Origin: an uncultured Porphyromonadaceae bacterium
Lineage (GTDB): Bacteria; Bacteroidota; Bacteroidia; Bacteroidales; Muribaculaceae
Direction: 5' to 3'
NCBI GenBank assembly: GCA_947175225.1
Contig: CAMWLX010000233.1
Coordinates: forward strand, 1-5,865
Length of the DNA stretch: 5,865 nucleotides
This document shows, in pieces, positions 1-5,865 of this stretch (positions are counted from its first letter, which is position 1; each line of letters opens with the position of its first letter). The notes under the pieces are model-generated. The model was not told the DNA's origin, ran no database searches, and saw nothing but the letters and a program-made list of their open reading frames with translations. A program made the translations under genes and the position numbers.

Positions 1-636
1 ATTGTCATCGAAGTCTTCATTTCGATCTTTCAGTGCAAGAGTATCTGTATTAATCATCTCCAGTAATACGTCAATTGGCAGAGATTTATGAAGGCCATCT
101 GAGCATATAACAATTTCATCACCATCCTTCAATCTAATCTTCGTCACATCAGCAATATCTTTGGGCGATCCCATAAATCCGCGAGACACGATATGACCGT
201 ATCTTTCTTTTTGTGAATAAGTGACCTTGCCATGTTTCTCCATTTCAGCAATCATTGTATGGTCTTGGGTCATATAAATTTGTTGCCCATTGCGAAATAT
301 ATATACGCGGCTGTCTCCAATCCAAAAAATATTTCCAATATTACCGTCAACTTCAATTCCGGCAAGACAGCAACCCATTTTGGATACACCTCGTTCTCGA
401 ATAGTTTTACTTAATTCAGCATTTGCGCCCAGCACGGATTCCTGTATTGATTTGCCTTTTACGATGCAATTGGCTATTTCTTCAGCCGCAATTTTAGCAG
501 CAATGTCACCATCGAAGTAACCTCCCATTCCATCTGCAATAATATATACGGCTTTGTTCTCCCCAATTTCTTTGGAGAGAACAAAGTCTTGATTTTGTGA
601 TCTGCGACCGATATTGCTGTATCTTATTATTCTCAT
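1..636 (-). CDS. PP2C-family serine/threonine protein phosphatase (3' partial)
   Basis: Metal-dependent protein phosphatase that removes phosphate from Ser/Thr residues, presumably cytosolic and opposing a Hanks-type kinase. The frame runs 212 codons from the ATG at 636 to the window edge without a stop. PP2C motifs appear in the right order: GRRSQNQD (10-17, metal-binding D17), ADGMGG (34-39, D35), MGCCLAGI (87-94), WIGDSRVYIFRNG (105-117), MTQDHT (122-127), VSRGFMG (150-156), ICSDGL (177-182, D180) and finally DFDDN (208-212), the start of the usual DN-x-T metal motif. The family normally ends roughly 10-40 residues after this motif, so only a short tail is missing. It is a compact, soluble, single-domain bacterial form with no transmembrane or sensor domain. 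Two small deviations: MGCC where MGTT is typical, and Tyr after DGMGG where His is common. The start is supported because the first motif begins ten residues in and because the ATG overlaps the stop of the upstream ATPase gene. Its partner substrate is unknown; the ATPase is the obvious candidate by linkage. Confidence 0.95.
   Translation of the reverse strand, partial: MRIIRYSNIGRRSQNQDFVLSKEIGENKAVYIIADGMGGYFDGDIAAKIAAEEIANCIVKGKSIQESVLGANAELSKTIRERGVSKMGCCLAGIEVDGNIGNIFWIGDSRVYIFRNGQQIYMTQDHTMIAEMEKHGKVTYSQKERYGHIVSRGFMGSPKDIADVTKIRLKDGDEIVICSDGLHKSLPIDVLLEMINTDTLALKDRNEDFDDN
633..636 (-). promoter_or_regulatory. ATGA stop/start overlap coupling ATPase and phosphatase genes
   Basis: The TGA stop of the giant gene (633-635) overlaps the ATG of the phosphatase gene (634-636) in the four bases ATGA. 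This arrangement usually means translational coupling by re-initiating ribosomes. A GGAGG lies upstream at 655-659, but 18 bases from the ATG, which is too far for a standard ribosome binding site, so coupling is the simpler explanation. Confidence 0.85.
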
Positions 637-1829
637 ATCGCTTTGATTGTATCGCCTCCATGTTTTGTCACTCTTGGTCGAGTAGAAATCTTCATGGGTC
701 GTAATGTAACTCCCTTATCAGTAGCCTTTGTTGCCCAAAGATAGGCTTCTCCCGGAATAAGAGATGCCATGTCTGACGAGGATAGAGATTGTAGCTGTGT
801 TATTGACTTCTGAATATGTTTAACCCACTGTGGACTATTAAACTTATGTAAGAGCACAACTGAAGAAAGTTCAATGATTTGAGTTGGAAGGCTCATGGGA
901 TCCTGACTTGCAATCATCATTGATACCCCTTTATGTCGCATCTCTCGGATGGCAGTCACAATTGTACTTGTCAAATCTTTATTGCCCATATATTTGTGAG
1001 CTTCGTCAAACACGATGAATTTGTTAAACTTCCTGCCCTCAAATTCTTTTACACCAGAGAAAATGTTAAGCATGATAACGAATAGGCCAAGTGCGTCATC
1101 CTCATCAATCCACTCATCCCGGAGGTCAACGATGATAAGACGACCCGGACGCAAGAGGGATCCGAGTTTTCGTGTATCATCAATGTATTCTTCTGCGAAG
1201 GAAAGGCGTTGTTTGGCAAGAGCCTTTTGAGAAGTCGAAAGTAGATCAGAGTTATCAACGCTCTCTTTTAGCGCATCTATATTTAGATTCTTTCTAAGCG
1301 ATTTCATAATCTGTTTGAGCTGGGCGATATATGTTGAATCATTGCCCACAGCCTTCAACAGGAATTGCCAGTCCTGCACATTAAGATCTGTTGAGTGGAA
1401 CTTAATCGGATGAATCTCCAATGATGGATACTCTTCCATTCTCTCTTCAACCTTATCCGCAGGGCAAAGCATAATCACATCCTCAATCCGGGCGGCATCT
1501 GCTCCATAAACATCTTTGAGTTTTTTGAGTTGTCCAGCATCATCATTCGGATATACCATAGATGTAAATTCTGGCGCATAGTCCTGACTTTCCGAATAAT
1601 GGAAGATAACACTTGCCATAGAACCAGGAAGTAGGTTTACATTCGAGAACTGCTTCAAAGTCATTTCTGTAACAGTTCCGATTGTGTAACTTTTGCCACC
1701 ACCCTGCACTCCGAACAGACTTATGGTATTAGTCTCGCTTAAATCAATGGCAATCTTACGATGGCCATTCATACTTTCGCCGAGAATACCATACTGTTCA
1801 CTCCCGCTGGTTTTGCCGATAAGAATATC
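633..1829 (-). other. HerA/FtsK-superfamily ATPase domain of the giant protein
   Basis: Residues about 1329-1726. Walker A is GVQGGGKSYT (1368-1377, coding bases 1683-1712) with K1374 and S1375. A hydrophobic strand GRLIIVDLRDE (1557-1567) precedes Walker B, KFIVFDEAHKYMG (1598-1610), with D1603 and E1604. Next comes AIREMRHKGVSMMIASQDP (1621-1639), the pattern typical of HerA-like ATPases: arginines R1623 and R1626 as candidate arginine-finger residues, then a strand ending in a sensor-like S/Q. The tail STRPRVTKHGG (1710-1720) follows a final beta-rich part. HerA-like proteins usually form hexamers that move DNA and work with nucleases; that role here is inferred from family, not seen. Confidence 0.92.
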
Positions 1830-4800
1830 ATAAGTAGGTTGAACATAATTGGGATTAAATATGACAGGCTCAACATCGGTTTTGGCTTTATTCTGAACTA
1901 TCGGCGCCGACAGAGTTTGATTTTCCGGCTTAGCCTCAGCAGGAGGCAATGGAAGACTGGGGCTAACCTCGGCAGTCTCAACGGTGCCGGAGGTATGCCA
2001 TGAGTCTGACGAGTTGGAATTGTCATCCGAAAGAGAATTTCGGTTAATATCTTCCTGTTTCGGAACTTCCGGCTCTACATGGTCAATTTCAGAAGTGAGG
2101 GTTCTCTCAACCTGATTCCTCGCTTGGATATTTTGCATATCCTCTACATCATTATTGAGACGGAATGAGTCTTCGCGCAAGATACGGTCTGATGTTTCAA
2201 ATTCAGTCCTCATATCCTCATCGGCGGCAGCACGTGCAACGTCAATGGTCCTCAGACGATCCACATCTTCAATAATCATCTCAATCATTGGCTTACCGAG
2301 GATATAGAAAATTGTGTCGTTAAGAACATCTTTGCGTTGATAGGTGTCGCTTTGGAACTCATAGATAAATCCCATCTTTTTGAAACGGATGGTATAGTCT
2401 CCATATTGCAGAGACAATATGAATTCTTCGTATTCCTTAGCTGTTTCTTCGTTCAGGTATTGATAACGCGCTGCACGACGAGAATAGAATAGCAGTAACG
2501 ACTGTAATTCTATTGTGCGAAGTTCCCGGTCAAGTCTATCCGGAGACTTAAACTCTGGATCAAAGTTTGTGCGAAGTGCTAAAATAGTATTCTCAATCTG
2601 GCTTTGCATTTTCTCCTGTAAAGAGAACAGTTCGTCATCGGTTAAATTCTGGCGACACTTGATTTCGATGACAGTAAATACGATTTCACGTTTTGAGGGG
2701 TGGAAGTCCACCAACAGGTCGTCAGCACGTTCTCCGGAATCGGAGTCTAAATCTGCAAACAGATTCTGATGCAGGTCAATCGGAATGATGAAAGAATCAT
2801 CCAGAAGACCTTTACCTTTCAACATTCGTTTCATAAGAGTTGTGCCAAGCACTTCAAATACTTTATTGCAACTGCTTTCCAGTTGCATTATCATACTGCT
2901 GCTGACAGAGCGGATGTCAGAAAGCAAATCCATGAATGATGTCTTATCACTAACATCTATTCCAAAGTTCTTAAAGTGCGGAGCCATTATCCCTTCTATT
3001 TCCGATGTCGGACGACAGGTCAAGAACGATGATATGCCGTTCAGCTCAGCGCTCGGAATATAGTCGAGCAGATAAGGTTGTTCGCGGGTCTTGCAAGGCA
3101 TATCATAAAACTCCGGTCCCATATTCTTGTCGAAGGTCACCACCCAATCACTAACATCATGAACGAGAGAGAGCATCTCAGAATTGGAGTCCTTGATATT
3201 CAGCGTTAAAGAGGGTACTGACAACTCATGGTCTGATGTCATGCTCGTGCCTATAAGGTTCTGCACATTGCCGAATAAATTTTGAAATTCTTCGGCAAAC
3301 ATTGTGGCATTCTGCATGGGAGTATCAGAAATAAACCTTTGCCACTGTATCTCAGTGCTTTCGCTTGCCTTGTCAACCTGAACAATAGGACGCATCACAA
3401 CGCCATTGAGATAGAATGATGGCTGAATCGTCTTACTTCTTTTCAATGATGCCTGAGTCGGGAACGGGTTTATAAGGAAAGACATGTGCGCAGGGAAACG
3501 CAATGGGTCTTTAACAAACTCGTCAATGCTGTTGATGGAGAAACGTAGCTTCGGGAACAGGCGGTTATCATCTGCCTGTGAGAAGTTCTCTGCTTCCTCT
3601 GATACAGATGTTTCGGGATTCATCAGTTCTTTCAGAGCCTCACCCTGTGGGAAACGCTTATCGTTACAGAACAGACGAATTTCATAATGTATATCAAATA
3701 CATTACCGGCAGTTTCTCTTTCTATTCTTACAAGGTTATCTGCGAATACCGACGCATCCCCGGCATTAAACAGATTTATAATAAGTTTGTTGATATACGG
3801 ATGCTGAGTAATGTATTTGTGCATTAAGCGGTAAACCATATTCTGGTTTACATCGCTGTCAATACGATACTGTATTCCTATATTAAATAATTGAGAAAGA
3901 TATGCTTTTAGTTGACGGAAACCTGTAGAGAAAGTATCGTCTTTGTCTTGAAGCGGATTGGCATATAATCCCCAGCCAAAGCACAGTTCTCCGACGTACT
4001 GCATGTATCCGGTGCGCTTCTCATCGAGAAGAACAAGTGGAGCAATCTCCGGATTCAGTTCGCCATAAAATAGCTTGTCTAATTTTTTATACCATACATC
4101 CGGTTTACGATAACGAGGATCATCATGTGTCCGAGATTCCCATTCCTCATATTGCTCATAAATATTTACAAGCCAAGCGAGACGCAAAGGATGAAGAGGC
4201 GTGATTATTTTTGTATGTGCAGTTCTCCCATCAGGCATTTCAACTTCAAGAGAAACTGTGTCTATTGATTGCAACTTAACAGCTTCGTTTGATTCGACAT
4301 TCTCCGAGAGAACACTTGAAAGCCATGCTCTGTATTCGCCAACATAAGCTTTGATTTCATCAATGTAATTGAACACCTCAAATGTTTCTATTACACCGGT
4401 ATTATCAGGAGCCGATTGTCTTATAGCATCAAATAGCCTTTTTCTGGAGTCAATCAACGATTGAGGCGCATCAACATCAACTGGAACGACAAATGCTGAT
4501 TTCAGCTGAACATCGGTATAGTTATCGCTGATTTCAGCCTCAACGTAAGAGAGCTGGTCTCCTTTTTTCAGAAGAGCACGTTGTAATACAAGAAGTTTTT
4601 TTGGTAGAGGAATCTGATAGTTGTTGTCAGCATCATATCGTAACTGGAATGTTTCGAGATGAGTGCTCTCCTGCCAACTATGTAATTCATCATCAGATGT
4701 ATTTTTTGACACCTTACCATTCTTCTCAACAATCGCGACACGCTCGGGTACAGTGAGTTCAAGACCTTTGCGATTCAACTCAATTCTGTAGCGGAAATAC

Positions 4801-5865
4801 GCCATCAGTACATTACGTATCTTCATACGTGTACCGATTTCCTCTCCATTGGTATCATCATCCACATCTTTATTTCGCAAGAAGAATGTGGTAGAATCAG
4901 AGGTAAGCATCTTGCGACGCTGTTGCTGGAAATCCTCCTTTGACAAGCCATCATCTTTTGCTTCCTCTTCAATCCATTCTTGCTGAACAGACTCCTCTGT
5001 AAACTCGTCCTTGGTGTTCAGGACAGTCCCGTTTTCATCTTCCGCAAACACATGGAAGAAATATGAGCCATTGTCGAAGGTTTCAGGATTGATTGTAAAT
5101 GATATATCACGATACTCACGTTGATTATCCGAAACTTTCTTTGTCAGGAGGTCTTGCTCCTTATAAAATCCGTCTCCATTCATTAGAGCAATACGAACTT
5201 TCTTCAGCTCCTCATATTGACTCGGCTTGGGAGAGAAGTATATGCGGAGTTTTACTTTTGCCCCCTTCTTTGGGTCAACCAACACTTCCGGATCACCATC
5301 GACAAGAGAATAAGATTTGCCTCCTAAGTCAACCTTTACAATATGCAGTTTGCCAAGTTCAAGGACGTTAGTAAGAACTCTTTCCCACTGAGAAAAATTC
5401 AATGAAGGATACTCCAGAATTTGCTGACAAAGACCTATTCGGGTGTTTATCCTGCTATTCTGCTTCAAGAAAGCTGCTACTTCCTTTTGGAGGGAGTTGG
5501 CTTTAATGGGTAATTCTACAACTCTGTCTGCTATGGTTGATGAGAAGTCAGACATAACACTGATGCAATCATCGTTTTTCATTAGGAACGATGGCGCATA
5601 CTCCTTCCGTTGTGCCAATTTTTCGTCCGGTATAAGTCCCAAATAAAATATACCGTTCCCTATTGCCTTGTCAGTAAGTCCCGATAAAACAATGTAAAGA
5701 AGATAATTAATCTTATCATTGATTGACACATTCAAGTTTTTCTCGGCATACTGCAACACTGTCCTTATCGTCTTATTTCCACCGGTTTCATCCAGCAACG
5801 ATTTGAACAACATCGAATCAAGTGTTTTTACACTTAAATCTTGAAATGTTGCGTTGCCGTATGAG
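633..5865 (-). CDS. Giant HerA/FtsK-type ATP-binding protein with embedded PD-(D/E)XK-like nuclease core (5' partial)
   Basis: Probable DNA-translocating ATPase of a defence or DNA-processing system, acting in the cytoplasm; no signal peptide or membrane segment is visible in the part present. Residues are numbered from the ATG at 5813 (1726 aa to the TGA at 633-635). The frame is open for 17 further codons to the window edge with no ATG, GTG or TTG among them, so the real start is probably outside and the gene is partial. Order of parts: unrecognised mixed alpha/beta N-terminus (1-180); probable beta-sandwich (about 184-268); charged helical stretch (270-345); large unrecognised region with a TPLHPLRLAWL segment (538-548); PD-(D/E)XK-like core (about 1004-1075; D1032, E1050, K1052); low-complexity linker (about 1240-1325); HerA/FtsK ATPase (about 1329-1726; K1374, D1603, E1604). 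Family knowledge suggests similarity to the large ATPases of DptH or MAD8 type, but I cannot confirm orthology. It overlaps the phosphatase gene by 4 bases, implying co-translation. ATPase call is very secure; nuclease moderate; exact system unknown. Confidence 0.93.
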   Translation of the reverse strand, partial: SYGNATFQDLSVKTLDSMLFKSLLDETGGNKTIRTVLQYAEKNLNVSINDKINYLLYIVLSGLTDKAIGNGIFYLGLIPDEKLAQRKEYAPSFLMKNDDCISVMSDFSSTIADRVVELPIKANSLQKEVAAFLKQNSRINTRIGLCQQILEYPSLNFSQWERVLTNVLELGKLHIVKVDLGGKSYSLVDGDPEVLVDPKKGAKVKLRIYFSPKPSQYEELKKVRIALMNGDGFYKEQDLLTKKVSDNQREYRDISFTINPETFDNGSYFFHVFAEDENGTVLNTKDEFTEESVQQEWIEEEAKDDGLSKEDFQQQRRKMLTSDSTTFFLRNKDVDDDTNGEEIGTRMKIRNVLMAYFRYRIELNRKGLELTVPERVAIVEKNGKVSKNTSDDELHSWQESTHLETFQLRYDADNNYQIPLPKKLLVLQRALLKKGDQLSYVEAEISDNYTDVQLKSAFVVPVDVDAPQSLIDSRKRLFDAIRQSAPDNTGVIETFEVFNYIDEIKAYVGEYRAWLSSVLSENVESNEAVKLQSIDTVSLEVEMPDGRTAHTKIITPLHPLRLAWLVNIYEQYEEWESRTHDDPRYRKPDVWYKKLDKLFYGELNPEIAPLVLLDEKRTGYMQYVGELCFGWGLYANPLQDKDDTFSTGFRQLKAYLSQLFNIGIQYRIDSDVNQNMVYRLMHKYITQHPYINKLIINLFNAGDASVFADNLVRIERETAGNVFDIHYEIRLFCNDKRFPQGEALKELMNPETSVSEEAENFSQADDNRLFPKLRFSINSIDEFVKDPLRFPAHMSFLINPFPTQASLKRSKTIQPSFYLNGVVMRPIVQVDKASESTEIQWQRFISDTPMQNATMFAEEFQNLFGNVQNLIGTSMTSDHELSVPSLTLNIKDSNSEMLSLVHDVSDWVVTFDKNMGPEFYDMPCKTREQPYLLDYIPSAELNGISSFLTCRPTSEIEGIMAPHFKNFGIDVSDKTSFMDLLSDIRSVSSSMIMQLESSCNKVFEVLGTTLMKRMLKGKGLLDDSFIIPIDLHQNLFADLDSDSGERADDLLVDFHPSKREIVFTVIEIKCRQNLTDDELFSLQEKMQSQIENTILALRTNFDPEFKSPDRLDRELRTIELQSLLLFYSRRAARYQYLNEETAKEYEEFILSLQYGDYTIRFKKMGFIYEFQSDTYQRKDVLNDTIFYILGKPMIEMIIEDVDRLRTIDVARAAADEDMRTEFETSDRILREDSFRLNNDVEDMQNIQARNQVERTLTSEIDHVEPEVPKQEDINRNSLSDDNSNSSDSWHTSGTVETAEVSPSLPLPPAEAKPENQTLSAPIVQNKAKTDVEPVIFNPNYVQPTYDILIGKTSGSEQYGILGESMNGHRKIAIDLSETNTISLFGVQGGGKSYTIGTVTEMTLKQFSNVNLLPGSMASVIFHYSESQDYAPEFTSMVYPNDDAGQLKKLKDVYGADAARIEDVIMLCPADKVEERMEEYPSLEIHPIKFHSTDLNVQDWQFLLKAVGNDSTYIAQLKQIMKSLRKNLNIDALKESVDNSDLLSTSQKALAKQRLSFAEEYIDDTRKLGSLLRPGRLIIVDLRDEWIDEDDALGLFVIMLNIFSGVKEFEGRKFNKFIVFDEAHKYMGNKDLTSTIVTAIREMRHKGVSMMIASQDPMSLPTQIIELSSVVLLHKFNSPQWVKHIQKSITQLQSLSSSDMASLIPGEAYLWATKATDKGVTLRPMKISTRPRVTKHGGDTIKAI
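1839..2096 (-). other. Disordered Ser/Pro/Glu-rich interdomain linker
   Basis: Residues about 1240-1325 are rich in Ser, Asn, Asp, Glu and Pro with few aromatic residues, for example SDDNSNSSDS (1262-1271) and SPSLPLPPAEAKPE (1284-1297). It lies exactly between the nuclease-like half and the HerA domain, after a charged helical stretch (about 1180-1240). Such composition indicates a flexible tether. Its many Ser/Thr residues make it a plausible, unproven phosphorylation site given the adjoining phosphatase gene. Confidence 0.7.
2589..2804 (-). other. Candidate PD-(D/E)XK nuclease core inside the giant protein
   Basis: Residues about 1004-1075. The segment RADDLLVDFHPSKR (1029-1042) followed by EIVFTVIEIKCR (1043-1054) fits the nuclease hairpin: an acidic residue at the start of a hydrophobic strand (D1031 or D1032), a turn, then a second hydrophobic strand ending in E-x-K (E1050, K1052). 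The helix after it, LQEKMQSQI (1065-1073), has spaced glutamines as seen in many members of this superfamily. The preceding FIIPIDLH (1008-1015) could be the first core strand. All catalytic positions appear intact. The assignment rests on motif spacing only; an inactive or purely structural restriction-like fold is possible. Confidence 0.6.
5010..5264 (-). other. Probable beta-sandwich (Ig-like) region in the giant protein
   Basis: Residues about 184-268 alternate hydrophobic strands with polar turns: KVKLRIYFSPKP, KKVRIALMNGDG, REYRDISFTINP, then DNGSYFFHVFAEDENGTVL. The last segment has the shape of the final strands of Ig-like folds (GSY-x-hydrophobic-x-V followed by a D-x-NG turn). A binding or oligomerisation role is possible; no family was recognised. 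Confidence 0.45.
5820..5835. repeat. Short perfect inverted repeat near the first in-window ATG
   Basis: AAGTGT and ACACTT arms of 6 bases flank a 4-base loop (TTTT on the plus strand, AAAA on the coding strand), ending 7 bases before the ATG at 5813. If translation starts at that ATG, the hairpin would sit in the leader; if the frame continues upstream, as seems likely, it is merely coding sequence and probably chance. Confidence 0.4.

Noticed and set aside
655..659. GGAGG on the minus strand as ribosome binding site of the phosphatase gene
   Set aside because: It is 18 bases from the ATG, too far for normal use, and also encodes the conserved-looking HGG tail of the ATPase.
1049..4762. Minus-strand open frames 1049-1258 and 4568-4762
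   Set aside because: They sit in another frame inside the giant gene, which is continuous and carries clear domains in its own frame.
5312..5332. DLGGKSY (residues 162-168) as a second P-loop
   Set aside because: It lacks the GxxxxGK[ST] spacing and no Walker B follows; it is better read as a beta turn.
232..5646. Small plus-strand open frames (for example 232-414, 290-520, 1015-1230, 1761-2003, 2515-2769, 2785-3063, 3484-3687, 5099-5371, 5443-5646)
   Set aside because: All lie antisense inside the two strong minus-strand genes, have unnatural compositions and no recognisable motifs.
5768..5785. TGGNKT (residues 10-15) as a nucleotide-binding loop
   Set aside because: The pattern does not fit Walker A and the surroundings are helical.
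1..5865. tRNA, rRNA, CRISPR array, insertion sequence, promoter or intrinsic terminator
   Set aside because: None was seen. Both genes fill the window without intergenic space, and no long direct repeats or GC-rich hairpin with a T run between genes is present.

Overview
The window holds two genes, both on the minus strand and nearly filling it. There is no intergenic space, RNA gene, CRISPR array, insertion sequence or visible promoter or terminator. Composition is moderately AT-rich by eye, there is no well-placed Shine-Dalgarno sequence, and the protein style is like that of Bacteroidota (perhaps a gut Bacteroidales). That taxonomic guess is weak, because no housekeeping gene is present to anchor it.

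Reading along the minus strand, from high to low coordinates: from the right edge to 633 runs one giant gene. It encodes a protein of at least 1726 residues from its first in-window ATG. The frame stays open for 17 more codons to the edge, so the true start probably lies outside. Its C-terminal 400 residues are a HerA/FtsK-type P-loop ATPase, with Walker A GVQGGGKS and Walker B FIVFDEAH. The middle carries a candidate PD-(D/E)XK nuclease core (D1032, E1050, K1052). The N-terminal 1000 residues are mostly unrecognised, apart from a probable beta-sandwich. A disordered, Ser/Pro/Glu-rich linker separates the nuclease-like part from the ATPase.

The stop codon of this gene overlaps the ATG of the next one (ATGA, 633-636). 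The second gene runs off the left edge and encodes a PP2C-family serine/threonine protein phosphatase with all catalytic signature motifs visible up to the DN metal-binding motif, where the window ends.

Together they look like part of a multi-gene DNA-processing or anti-phage locus in which a large translocase/nuclease is controlled by reversible protein phosphorylation. The closest known parallels, from knowledge of such systems and not from any search, are the giant ATPases of DptFGH-type and MADS-type defence systems and the PP2C component of TerY-P triads. The kinase, any vWA partner and any methyltransferase or modification genes would have to lie outside the window, so the system type cannot be settled here.
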